64,000 nucleotides of DNA. Source: Hymenobacter cellulosilyticus (GTDB taxonomy: Bacteria > Bacteroidota > Bacteroidia > Cytophagales > Hymenobacteraceae). The notes under the pieces are model-generated. The model saw only the letters and a program-made list of their open reading frames with translations, was not told the origin of the DNA and ran no database searches. Where the stretch lies: NCBI RefSeq assembly GCF_022919215.1, contig NZ_CP095046.1:4826501-4890500 (forward strand), written 5' to 3'. Shown piece by piece: positions 53,090-63,419 of the stretch. The stretch's first letter is position 1. Every line of letters starts with the position of its first letter. A program made the translations under genes and the position numbers.

Positions 53090-55471
53090 TCACGGATTTA
53101 CCACAGTTGGCTGCCGGATGGCATCATCGTCGTAGACCAGCAGAGTGGCTTTACGCCCCTGCATGGCCAATTGACACTCGAAACGACGTTTAACCTTACG
53201 CCGCTGCCGCCGCTGGTCAGATGGGTCTTTCTGAATTTCAGCGTCCATATCCACAAACACATAGCGGTAGCCCGATCCTGTAAGCCGTCCATCAAACCGG
53301 GTAGCGACAGTAGCCCAGTCGGCAATAGCCTCGGCTTCTACCAGGAACAGCCGGGTGGTGCTGACCATGTCGCCCGAGCCGGGCAGCTGGCGGATGCAGG
53401 CTCGCAACGCCTCCATCCTGGCAATCATTTCCTCGGCGGTAATGCGGCTCAGATCGTCGAGGTGCAGCAGGCCCGCCAGGGTATTGCTGACGTAGTCGGA
53501 ACGGTCCAGGTCGGCGTAGTTAACAAACAAACCCTGGTCAAGCTGCTCCAGAAACGGGCCGAATTCCCCGTCCCAGCCAGGCCGGGCCGCCACGGTATTG
53601 CTTTGCACCAAGCGGTGGCGGGGATGGTAGCCCAGTTCAGTATCCAGCAGCGGCTGGGCCGTGGGCGCCAAGGTCGTAATCCCAAAAGTGCGCGAGGCAT
53701 CCGGTGCGGCAGCGGGCCAGAAGGAGTTGAGCGCGGCACACAGCTTGGCATCTTCCGGAAACGGACTACCCAGGCCCAAAGAGGTCATAAAAAACACTCC
53801 GCTCTGCTCGTCGCTACTCAACGACACGTCCCAGCCGGGCGCAAACACGTTGGCTCCCGCATCGGGCAGGTAGCTCACGGCCTCATCGGCCACGGTAGGC
53901 GGAGCCGCCAGTTGACTTGTGCGCGGCCCCAGCTGCCGGTGATTGAGCACGGCCGTCATTGTTTCGTCGGCCGGATCGAAAGCGGCGGAAGTGGTATCAG
54001 GCCGCAAAATGGCGGGGTTAGCGGCCCAGCGGCCCCGACTCAGCGGGTTAGGGCTGCCCTGCGCAAAATGGGTTCTTTGCCCATTCTGCAGCTGGGTAGC
54101 CCAGGTAAAAATCGTGGTTTGGTCGACCAAAGGCAAAAAGTCGGGAGCCGTAACCAGGGAATAAGCGGCTACCGGATCTGCCATATCGTGGGGCAGCCCC
54201 GCCACTTTCACGCCCACGCAGCCGTCGGCCGAGTTATCCAGAAAATGAGCGGCCTCATAGTCCCCATCGTTGAGCTTCTCCTCATAGTCATCTTTTGACC
54301 AAGCATTCAAGTCATCAACCCTAAGCTTACCAGTGGCATCGGCTACTACCTCATGCCGCATATTGACGTATTCGGGAGCCAAGCGGACTCCTGTTCGAGC
54401 TGTAATTTTAAAAGAAGCTAAGCCATAGCGGTTATCCTCTGGTTGCGGAGGGTGATGCACAATAGCTTTGGGTACTTTATAGCGAACAATCTCATCGGTA
54501 TTGGTAGTGCTACGGCGTTGGATGGCTAGTTCGACCAGCCGCCCCGACACGACGGGCAGTACCAGCAGGCTGCTGCCTGCAGATTGCAACTCTACAAACG
54601 TGGTTCCGCTCTTGCTGCTGCGCACAAATGGTGGCTGGTCAATATTGAAGCCTGGCAGCGGCTTAATAGCACCCGGCACCGAGGCCAAGTGAATCCGGCG
54701 CAGCTTTTCATTCAGGTGAAACTCCCCGTACTCCAGGGTCAGGTGCAGCCCGGGCAGGCACTCGGGTCCGGCAAAGAGCTTGTGCCGCGGAATCCAGAAC
54801 CTACGCCCCGCATCGGCGTCATTGGCCAGGCCACCTACCAGTACCTCGCGCGGACTCAACTGGCGTTGCACGGCCAGAAAAGCCCCGTAGCGGGCTCCCA
54901 TAGCGGCAATATCTTGTCGGGCACGGCCATTAGCGGGTACGGGCCAGAAGCTGCGGCGGCGCGGGTCGTAGTGAGCCGGGCTGGTACCCACGCGGGCAAT
55001 ACCGGTGCGGGAGTACGTCAGGTCGGCATACAGGCCGTGGCCGGTGCGGGCCGCCGTGCGGTACTGGTAGGCAAAAACCACCACGCGCAGGCGGGCCAGC
55101 TCGGCGGCGTTCAGCGCAAGCTGCTGCCGGGCATAAATATAGTTTTCCAGGGCATCCAGCTCTTCCAGGGTTGGGTAGGCGGCCGGGTTGGGAGCGGGCA
55201 GACCGTTGGGAGTAGGATGCACGGCCGGGCTGGCCAGCGCGTGATATAACAGGCTTTGGGCCGGATTGCCGGGCTCCACGCCCCGGGTGGCGTCGGCGTG
55301 AAAGTCAGCAAACCCCGGCACCCCTTCCCGGTCGATACCCGGCAGCGGGCGGGCCAGCTCGGCTTCCAGGTCGGAAGCGCCCAGATCAAGACCATGACGC
55401 AGCAGAAGCGCACCCCAGCCCAAGGGCGCCAGCCGGGCGCTCAGGACCTGTACTTGTTGCAATAGGTTCAT
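53090..55471 (-). CDS. 793-aa protein with LodA-like (CTQ oxidase) features
   Basis: I do not recognise this with certainty. Seen in the sequence: residues 540-600 read NVFAPGWDVSL, then FPEDAKLCAALNSFWPAAAPD, with Asp574 and Cys578 four apart. In LodA of Marinomonas the cofactor Cys516 has Asp512 at the same spacing, and a nearby Trp completes the cysteine-tryptophylquinone; Trp633 (ARPGWDGEFG) is the best candidate here. A WP-x3-P phrase after the Cys and GIARVGTSP at 157-165, resembling the LodA N-terminus, add support. The first 130 residues are extra and partly resemble a heme-less cytochrome-c linker. There is no signal peptide. The gene sits between DyP and LodB-like genes. An unrelated family remains possible. 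Confidence 0.6.
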   Translation of the reverse strand: MNLLQQVQVLSARLAPLGWGALLLRHGLDLGASDLEAELARPLPGIDREGVPGFADFHADATRGVEPGNPAQSLLYHALASPAVHPTPNGLPAPNPAAYPTLEELDALENYIYARQQLALNAAELARLRVVVFAYQYRTAARTGHGLYADLTYSRTGIARVGTSPAHYDPRRRSFWPVPANGRARQDIAAMGARYGAFLAVQRQLSPREVLVGGLANDADAGRRFWIPRHKLFAGPECLPGLHLTLEYGEFHLNEKLRRIHLASVPGAIKPLPGFNIDQPPFVRSSKSGTTFVELQSAGSSLLVLPVVSGRLVELAIQRRSTTNTDEIVRYKVPKAIVHHPPQPEDNRYGLASFKITARTGVRLAPEYVNMRHEVVADATGKLRVDDLNAWSKDDYEEKLNDGDYEAAHFLDNSADGCVGVKVAGLPHDMADPVAAYSLVTAPDFLPLVDQTTIFTWATQLQNGQRTHFAQGSPNPLSRGRWAANPAILRPDTTSAAFDPADETMTAVLNHRQLGPRTSQLAAPPTVADEAVSYLPDAGANVFAPGWDVSLSSDEQSGVFFMTSLGLGSPFPEDAKLCAALNSFWPAAAPDASRTFGITTLAPTAQPLLDTELGYHPRHRLVQSNTVAARPGWDGEFGPFLEQLDQGLFVNYADLDRSDYVSNTLAGLLHLDDLSRITAEEMIARMEALRACIRQLPGSGDMVSTTRLFLVEAEAIADWATVATRFDGRLTGSGYRYVFVDMDAEIQKDPSDQRRQRRKVKRRFECQLAMQGRKATLLVYDDDAIRQPTVVNP

Positions 55472-55506
55472 ACGGCAGAAAGTTGGATAGCCAGAATTGC
55501 CCAGAA

Positions 55507-56985
55507 TCAGTTTGCCCCCTCCGGCGCGGTGGCCAGCTTATCCAGCCCACTCAGGGAAGGAGCATAGAAGTACTCGCCCCCGAGCAAGGACACAAATCCT
55601 CCGAAGCTGCTTTTGCGGCAGCCCGAGGCTCCGTAGGTATAATTGAAGCGGTATTTACCCCGGTCCTCTCCCACATCTACCTGCCCAATGATGGGGTCAA
55701 TACCGGGCTTGTTCTGCCCAAACAAGAAATCTGCGTCATTGGCCCAGCTACTCTGAATGAACTCAAACTGCTGCTGAATACTGCGCTGAAAGCACATGAA
55801 GAGCAGCCCCACGGGCTTGCCGTCTTCCTTTTTAGCTTCTTCGGCGCTGCCAAACGGAATCCCGCGCCGGGTTATCATATGCAGCCGCTCTTCGGGGTGC
55901 TTAGTTTCGCCCCGGGGGTTGGTTTTGCGAATGTGGGCGTGAAACGGGCAGCGGCTGCCTTTTTCATCCTCGGCGTAGGTGAAGTTGTTGACAATAGGAC
56001 TAATCAGCCCCTGAGCACCGCGCTCCACCAGAGGCGTGCCGTCCTCATAGCGCCCCACCAGCATGGCCCCGGCCCGCTCTTCGTCACCGGGAGCCAGGCC
56101 CAGGCGGCGGGCTAGCCTTTCTTCTGCTTCCTTGAATGCCGTGACCTGCTGCTGTAGCTTTCGGTACACCATGAAGCTGCCCATGGCCCCGGCTCCGGAA
56201 CCGAGGGAGTCGGGCACCAGCACCAGCTCTTCGGGCGTGTGCAGCGTGGGGTCCCAACGGTCCACATCTTCCCATAAGGGAGTATCCTTGGCGGTTCCCT
56301 CCGGCTCGTGGTTAGGAGCATCTTGTTGCAGGTAAATAGGCTGGCTCACCCCGTCAGCGTACCCGAAATGCTCGATACCGTCGCCGTTGTCATTGCGCAG
56401 CGAGTGGCCCCAGTCGACCAGGCGGAGCTCAACACCAGCAGCGGGCAGCTTTTCCTGGATGGCGCGGGCGGCGTGCTGCACCCCTTCCCAATCGTCATCG
56501 GCCAGCAGCAGCAGGGCATCAATGGGGGTAGGCGTGTCGGTACCGGACTCAAACCAGCCCTTTTCCCACTGTTTTGGGTCGGGGTCTTTGAGCCGCTGGC
56601 GGGCCGCTGCCGAACGCATACCTTGCTCGAAAACCGTTTGATGCGGCAATCCTTGCGCGGCTAGCTGCGGCGTCTGGTTGGCTTCCTGGGGCACGGCTTG
56701 GCCTAGCTTCTGAATGCCCGAGGCCGAGAGTAGCAGCATGGCAAACAGATTGCCAGGAATACCAAACTCCTTGAAGCGCAGGGTTTCCCTCAGCTGGTCG
56801 GCCGTGGAGGTGAGGCGAACCCCGGCCTCCCCCGTGCGCAATGACCGGATCCACTCGCGGGCCGGGGCCGGGTTGGTAAACTCTACAAAAAGCAGCGCGG
56901 CATGGTCGCGCCCGTGGCCTTTGATGATGTTGCCCTGTACGTCTCCGTACTTGTCGATGGCGGCTTGATAGGTAATGGCAGGCAT
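55507..56985 (-). CDS. Dye-decolourising (DyP-type) heme peroxidase
   Basis: This 492-aa protein is a DyP peroxidase. The GxxDG motif is GYADG at 208-212 with distal Asp211, the proximal heme His is in CPFHAHIRKTNPR (His351), and the distal Arg is in ITRRGIPFG (residues ~371-379). The length and N-terminal QGNIIKGHGRDHAALLFVEF fit the longer DyP class. No Tat or Sec signal is visible, so it is probably cytoplasmic. It is the first gene of a three-gene operon, 35 bp before the LodA-like gene. DyP enzymes use hydrogen peroxide, which a LodA-type oxidase would make. Confidence 0.93.
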   Translation of the reverse strand: MPAITYQAAIDKYGDVQGNIIKGHGRDHAALLFVEFTNPAPAREWIRSLRTGEAGVRLTSTADQLRETLRFKEFGIPGNLFAMLLLSASGIQKLGQAVPQEANQTPQLAAQGLPHQTVFEQGMRSAAARQRLKDPDPKQWEKGWFESGTDTPTPIDALLLLADDDWEGVQHAARAIQEKLPAAGVELRLVDWGHSLRNDNGDGIEHFGYADGVSQPIYLQQDAPNHEPEGTAKDTPLWEDVDRWDPTLHTPEELVLVPDSLGSGAGAMGSFMVYRKLQQQVTAFKEAEERLARRLGLAPGDEERAGAMLVGRYEDGTPLVERGAQGLISPIVNNFTYAEDEKGSRCPFHAHIRKTNPRGETKHPEERLHMITRRGIPFGSAEEAKKEDGKPVGLLFMCFQRSIQQQFEFIQSSWANDADFLFGQNKPGIDPIIGQVDVGEDRGKYRFNYTYGASGCRKSSFGGFVSLLGGEYFYAPSLSGLDKLATAPEGAN

Positions 56986-57614
56986 GGTGCAGATAGGAAA
57001 AGATGAGGAATCTGAAAGTCACATCGTGCTGCGTGGGCTGAGCTGGCCAGAGGGCCAAAAATCCCTCTGGTAATGAGCCAGTGCGGGTTATAGCAGATTA
57101 TTTGCTGCCCCGGCCCATGTCTAGTGTTATCCCCAAGCCAGGTTTTGCCAGAAAGTGACACTGAAAATGTCAGTAGTGCGGACTGGCTCAGATCAGCATA
57201 TCTACCAGGCAGTTAGCCCTCTTTTCCTGACTTAAGAGCATAGCGTTGCCTGCTGCCGCTGCGCGCACAGAACGTGAAGCCGATAAACCATGAAAAGTGG
57301 TGCGGAAGTCGCACGACCCGGAAATAACTACACCGCGCGGAGGTGTGGCCGGCGGGTACTTAGGGGCGCAGGGCGCCAGAGTTAGTGACTAGATAACTAG
57401 CAAGTTTATGGTCAGAAAGCTAAAAAAATCATCCTAAAATATCAATGTATAAATCAATATTATTTATCATATATTCCCGGTTCCAGTAGTAATCTATAAA
57501 TGGGTTTTGATGACTAATGCTGCCTCCCCAAGATGTTGGGCGTAGCATATAAGTAGTCAGGCCGAGCTGGAAACGCGGTTTCCAACTCGGCCTGCTTGTT
57601 TTCAAAACGGTAGG
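56986..57614. other. Intergenic region with AT-rich island and hairpin
   Basis: About 630 bp without a recognisable gene. The stretch 57409-57478 is strongly AT-rich compared with the GC-rich surroundings and probably contains the promoter of the DyP operon. A hairpin of 16-bp arms lies at 57559-57593. Confidence 0.5.
57559..57593. terminator. Hairpin, probable terminator
   Basis: AGGCCGAGCTGGAAAC (57559-57574) pairs with GTTTCCAACTCGGCCT (57578-57593) with one mismatch and a 3-nt loop. It lies 22 bp beyond the stop codon of the Gfo/Idh/MocA gene. The T-rich side faces the + strand, so its use by the minus-strand gene is uncertain. Confidence 0.6.
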
Positions 57615-58946
<1,332 letters not shown>

Positions 58947-59078
58947 GGGAATTGGAGGGTTAGAAAGGACGGAAACTGCAGTGGCCGGCGGCGCGCCGAA
59001 GTTGAATCGGCGGCCACGTAATCAGCGGCTTAGGCCGCGGCCGGTTGGCTTTCTTAAGCTGGCATGATTCCGTCTGAC

Positions 59079-59107
59079 TTTGAAGCAAATCCGCGCTTTT
59101 ATCTTTG
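59079..59107 (+). promoter_or_regulatory. Putative promoter for the DUF92 gene
   Basis: TTTG at 59079-59082 and TATCTTTG at 59100-59107 (a perfect TAnnTTTG) are separated by 17 bp. The leader to the ATG at 59225 would be about 110 nt. Confidence 0.6.
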
Positions 59108-59224
59108 CAAACGTTCCCGGCAACGATGTCAGGACTGGGGCAAAAACAGTTGGAGCCGTACTTTCGCCTTGGCTTGCACCCCTGCTGCTAGCCAGCTTCT
59201 CTTCTTCACCCGACTTCTCAGCCT

Positions 59225-59944
59225 ATGACACCAGAGCTCCAATGGGCCATATTGCTGGTCATACTGCTACCCGGCATGGCCTTGAGCGTGTGGGCGGGCA
59301 AGCTGACCCTGCCCGCGGGCCTGACCGGCGTGGTGCTGGGCGTCCTGATTTTCCTGGGGGCGGGCTTCTGGGGCGTGGGCGAACTGGCGCTGTTTTTCGT
59401 GCTCGGCACCGGAGCATCGGCCTGGAAAGTAGCCGAGAAACGGCGGCTGGGTTTGGCCGAAGAAAACAAGGGCCGGCGCACGGCCGGTCAGGCCTTGGCC
59501 AACGCGGGCGTGGCAGGGCTGGCGGGGCTGCTGGCCTGGGCGTGGCCCGCGCAGCAGCCGCTGTTTCAGGTGATGCTGGCCGGTAGCTTTGCCGCCGCTA
59601 CCGCCGATACCCTGTCGTCGGAGCTAGGCAACATGTACGGGCGACGCTATTACAACGCCTGGACCTGGCGGCCCGATACGCGCGGACTAAACGGCGTGGT
59701 GAGTTTGGAAGGCACCCTGCTGGGCCTAGCGGGTAGCCTGCTGATTGCGGTAGTGTACTGCCTGGGGGTGGGCTGGAGCCGGGCCCTGGTGTGGGTGCTG
59801 GTGGCTGGCGCGGTAGGCAACCTGGCCGATTCGCTGTTGGGGGCTACGGTAGAGCGTAGAGCGTACCTGAACAACAACGCGGTGAATGCCCTGAATACGG
59901 CGGTGGGGGCCCTGACGGCCGGGCTGCTTTACTGGCTGTGGTAG
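59225..59944 (+). CDS. DUF92 family membrane protein
   Basis: This 239-aa protein has about six hydrophobic helices. The conserved DUF92 stretches are ENKGRRTAGQALANAGVAG, GSFAAATADTLSSELGNMYG and NNNAVNALNTAVGALTAGL. Relatives include TMEM19 and the plant phytyl-phosphate kinase VTE6, so a polyprenyl-phosphate-related activity is possible but not shown. The start is the ATG at 59225; a promoter-like element lies about 120 bp upstream. It has no operon partner. Confidence 0.9.
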   Translation: MTPELQWAILLVILLPGMALSVWAGKLTLPAGLTGVVLGVLIFLGAGFWGVGELALFFVLGTGASAWKVAEKRRLGLAEENKGRRTAGQALANAGVAGLAGLLAWAWPAQQPLFQVMLAGSFAAATADTLSSELGNMYGRRYYNAWTWRPDTRGLNGVVSLEGTLLGLAGSLLIAVVYCLGVGWSRALVWVLVAGAVGNLADSLLGATVERRAYLNNNAVNALNTAVGALTAGLLYWLW

Positions 59945-60302
59945 CGGCAGAGTGTCAAAATTGGCAGTTTTTCGGCACTGGGACCTAAGCTGGAGTTCCT
60001 AGGTGCTGCCCTTGCAGAGGCAGCACCCGGAGGAAAACCCCACTCACCATTGAAAAAACTATCGGGTGCAAGTTCGGCATTTCGTCTTTGACCCGAAAAG
60101 TGTTGTCGCTGAGCCGCAGTAAATTCTAGTTGAATTGCACCTTATTCCATCTGAACTGGTAAGATGCTTTCTCAATAACTGCAGTCTGACGTCCTGGCCA
60201 CTGATAGTCCTTCGTCTGGCCGCTGGTTGTATAGCATTATCCCTAGTTCCAAGTTATTAAGAAACCACGCCTGTACTGGCTAGTCAGCCCCGAAACACAC
60301 CT
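59945..60302. other. Intergenic region with one hairpin
   Basis: This 358-bp gap contains GGTGCTGCC (60002-60010) pairing with GGCAGCACC (60019-60027), a possible terminator for the DUF92 gene though it has no T-tract. The remainder is AT-richer and I see no gene in it. Confidence 0.5.
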
Positions 60303-62030
60303 CTACTTACCAGCCTGCTGATCCAGGAAAAGGTAGCGGGCCCGTTGCGTTTCGGTTTCGGCTTTGGTGGTCACGTCTACGCGCAGTATCGGTACGGGGC
60401 CGGTACCCTTGGCTACGGGCCAGGCGGGCAGACCTTTGCCGTTGGGGTCCCCGGTTTTAATGAAGTTGGCGAAGTAGCTCTGCAGGGTTTCCGACACCTT
60501 GTAATCGTCGGGCGTCCAGGCGTAGACTTTGTTGGTAGAGAGGTTGCCCAGGGCGTATTCTATTTCGGCCGAGTGCACAGCCCCCTTCGCCGGCGGAGCC
60601 TTGGGCGCACTGCCCGAGTTTTTAATCACGCCGCCGGCTAGGCCGGCCGTAGCATTGCCCATGGCGGCCGTCATGGCCGGGCGGGGGCGAGCGTACAGGT
60701 AGCGGTACACGGGCTGCCCACTGGTTTGCAGGTGAGCATCGGCCCACTTCCAGGTGCTGTAGGCAATAAACCGGTCACCAGCCAGGTCCGTGGCCGACTG
60801 CTCAGCCTGGGTATCGGTGGTGGCAGGGTACAGCTGCAGGGCTTCGTCAGCGCGGCTGCCGTAGAGCTTTTGCACCGCGGCGCGGAAGTTATCGGCCGTG
60901 GGCGGCTCCTTGCCTAGCAGAAACCCGGGGCTCATTTCCTGGGAATTCCAGCCTACCAGCAGCGGCACCCGGGCCTGCTCGGCGGCGGCGAAGGTTTCGG
61001 TGGGCTTGCGCAGGAAGAAGTAGCCATCAAGAGTGGGGGCAAACCGCGCCGCGCCGGGCTTGCCGGCCGCTTCGAGCAGCTGCTGGGCCGGCAGCGCCCG
61101 GAGCTCGGCCAGGGACTTGGCCCCGACACTCGTGGCAAAGGCCACCCCGGCCTGCTCGCCTTCGGCCAGGGGCACGGGCCCGAAGCCGGTATTCAGCATC
61201 GAGCCGCTTTCGCCGATGGCGCGGGCAAAGGTGTTCTTGGCCAGCGGCGTCACCATCTGGGCGCTAACCGACATGGAACCCGCCGATTCGCCGCCGATGG
61301 TGACCTGCCGCGGGTCGCCGCCAAACGCGGCAATGTTCTGCTGCACCCAGCGCAGGGCCGCGCTCTGGTCCATAAAACCGTAGTTGCCGGAGGCCTGATG
61401 CCCCGATTCCCGGGAGAGCTCGGGGTGGGCCAGAAAGCCGAACACGCCCAGGCGGTAATTCACCGTGACGGTAACGATACCGCGCCGGGCCATACTTTCA
61501 CCATCGTAGCGCAGTTCGGAGCCGTCGCCGGCCTGAAAGCCGCCGCCGTAGAAATACACCAGCACCGGCAGCCGCTCCCCGGCGGTTTTGGCCGGCGTCC
61601 AGACGTTCAGGTACAGGCAATCCTCACTGACGCCCTTGGAACGAAAGTTCATGTCGCCGTACAGGGGCAGCTGCATGGCCCGAGGACCGAACTGCTTGGC
61701 GGCCCGCACCCCGGTCCATTTGGCCACGGGCTGAGGCTCTTTCCAACGCAGATTTCCCACCGGCGGGGCCCCAAATGGTACGCCCTTAAATTCGCGGATA
61801 CCAGCGGCCGTGCGGCTGCCTTCGAGCACACCTTCCGCCACCCGCACCTGGTTGGCCGTGAGGGCCGCAGTCTTGGCTGTTTGCGCCGAAGCAGGCAGCG
61901 GCACGGCCTGACTCAGCAGCAAACCAGCCAGCAGCTTTATTCCCGTTTTGTACCAGGCCGAAACAGCCGTCTTGGCCACTGCAAAAGAAAGCCGGTTACT
62001 TGCGGAAGTAGAATGTTGAAGCAAATTCAT
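60303..62030 (-). CDS. Type B carboxylesterase, secreted
   Basis: This 575-aa esterase begins MNLLQHSTS and has a long signal sequence ending near PASAQ (residue 50). It has the type B motifs EDCLYLNVW at 136-144, FYGGGFQAGDG as oxyanion loop, and the nucleophile IGGESAGSMS with Ser249; the acid and His lie in the C-terminal half (AVHSAEIEYALG region). The length is normal for the family, which hydrolyses carboxylic esters such as p-nitrobenzyl esters. The gene is preceded by a PAS kinase gene on the same strand with a gap of about 100 bp. Confidence 0.92.
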   Translation of the reverse strand: MNLLQHSTSASNRLSFAVAKTAVSAWYKTGIKLLAGLLLSQAVPLPASAQTAKTAALTANQVRVAEGVLEGSRTAAGIREFKGVPFGAPPVGNLRWKEPQPVAKWTGVRAAKQFGPRAMQLPLYGDMNFRSKGVSEDCLYLNVWTPAKTAGERLPVLVYFYGGGFQAGDGSELRYDGESMARRGIVTVTVNYRLGVFGFLAHPELSRESGHQASGNYGFMDQSAALRWVQQNIAAFGGDPRQVTIGGESAGSMSVSAQMVTPLAKNTFARAIGESGSMLNTGFGPVPLAEGEQAGVAFATSVGAKSLAELRALPAQQLLEAAGKPGAARFAPTLDGYFFLRKPTETFAAAEQARVPLLVGWNSQEMSPGFLLGKEPPTADNFRAAVQKLYGSRADEALQLYPATTDTQAEQSATDLAGDRFIAYSTWKWADAHLQTSGQPVYRYLYARPRPAMTAAMGNATAGLAGGVIKNSGSAPKAPPAKGAVHSAEIEYALGNLSTNKVYAWTPDDYKVSETLQSYFANFIKTGDPNGKGLPAWPVAKGTGPVPILRVDVTTKAETETQRARYLFLDQQAGK

Positions 62031-62134
62031 ACAGGGAGCAAACAGCAATGAGCAGCAGCCCTGGGTGACCGGAAGAGCTTCGCTGCGTGATTCGACAATA
62101 TTGATACAAGCAACCCGGCCGGCAGCCCGAATGC

Positions 62135-63223
62135 TTAAGCGGTGGTTGCGGGCAGATCTACCACAAAGGTACTGCCCTCCCCTTCGGTGCTGGTGAAGGT
62201 AATCTGACCCTGGTGCAGCTCCACGATGGTTTGAATCACGGACATGCCCAGGCCAGTGGTTTTCTCGCCGCGCAAGCCGGGGCGCCGGGCCTTGGTAAAC
62301 TTGTCGAACAAGACGGGCTGATATTTGGCCGGAATACCCACGCCGGTATCGGCCACGACTACTCGCGCCAGGGTGTTGTCCAGTTCCACGCGCACGGTTA
62401 TCTGGCCGCCGTCGGGCGTAAACTTAACAGCGTTGGAAACCAGGTTGTTGACGACCTGATGAAACTTGTCAATGTCTATGTTCACGTACACCGGATAGTC
62501 GGGCGCTACAAAATTAAACTGCAGGTGCAGCAGGCTTTCGGAACGCTGATACTCTTCCAGCAGTAATCCAACCCACACCACCAGGTCGGTGCGCGTGAGG
62601 TTGAGCTCCACGCTGGAGGACTCCATAAACTCGGCATCCACGAAGTCGTGAATCATGTTGACACTGTCGCGGCAGGTGCGCTGCATCAGGCTCACCATTT
62701 TCTGGGCGTGGGCCGAAAGGTTGCCCTGGGTTTCGAGCTCCAGCTGCTCGGTCAGCTGCTGCAGCATCTGGAGCGGACCGGCCAGGTCGTGGGACAGAAT
62801 TTCCAGCACGGCGTTCTTCTTCGTGCCGAACTTCTGCAGGTTGAGGGTATTCTCCTTGCCCTGGGTTACGTCCAGGGCGCTGCCGGTGAGGTATTCCTGC
62901 CCATCCGGACCCTGCACCCGGCACAGGTTGACCGACAGCCACAGAGTACTGCCATTTGAGCGGGCCATGCGCAGTTCCAGGCCTTCGAGCACTTGGTTGA
63001 ATTGAGCCTGTTCCAGCTGAGAGGCCAGATACTGCTGATCATCGGGGTGCAGGCGCTTGAGCAAGTGGGGCAGGTCGTCGTTGACGTGCTCGGCCGGGTC
63101 ACCGGTTATCAGTTGGAAAGCCTCACTGACGTACACTACACGGTGCTCAGCGGGCTGGTACACAAAGTACGCGGCCCGCCCCGATTCCAGTAATGGACGA
63201 AAGAGGGCGTAATAATCAGTCAT
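62135..63223 (-). CDS. PAS-domain sensor histidine kinase, soluble
   Basis: This 362-aa kinase has one PAS domain (about residues 12-125, YVSEAFQLITGDPAEHV to GSALDVTQGKENT). The H-box LEILSHDLAGPLQML has His145, and the usual Arg/Thr-Pro is replaced by Ala-Gly-Pro. The ATPase part has NNLVSNAVKFTPDGG, DTGVGIPAKYQPVLFDKF and TTGLGMSVIQTIVELH. There are no membrane segments and no response regulator gene nearby, so it is an orphan. It may sense a cytoplasmic signal such as redox state or a small ligand. Confidence 0.92.
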   Translation of the reverse strand: MTDYYALFRPLLESGRAAYFVYQPAEHRVVYVSEAFQLITGDPAEHVNDDLPHLLKRLHPDDQQYLASQLEQAQFNQVLEGLELRMARSNGSTLWLSVNLCRVQGPDGQEYLTGSALDVTQGKENTLNLQKFGTKKNAVLEILSHDLAGPLQMLQQLTEQLELETQGNLSAHAQKMVSLMQRTCRDSVNMIHDFVDAEFMESSSVELNLTRTDLVVWVGLLLEEYQRSESLLHLQFNFVAPDYPVYVNIDIDKFHQVVNNLVSNAVKFTPDGGQITVRVELDNTLARVVVADTGVGIPAKYQPVLFDKFTKARRPGLRGEKTTGLGMSVIQTIVELHQGQITFTSTEGEGSTFVVDLPATTA

Positions 63224-63419
63224 AGCGCGGGGCGGAAATTATCCTGGGTCTACTACGCCGAAGGGCGGTGAGTTGTTGAGCTCGGCAGTTAAAGCCAACT
63301 CCCGCTCAACGTAACCTTCCCCGGCGGGGTCAGTATTTCCCAACACGTATCTGGCGTAACGCGACCAGCCGACTAAGGTAGCCTTTCGGCTTGCCTTTCC
63401 AAATCCTAATAATTGCATC

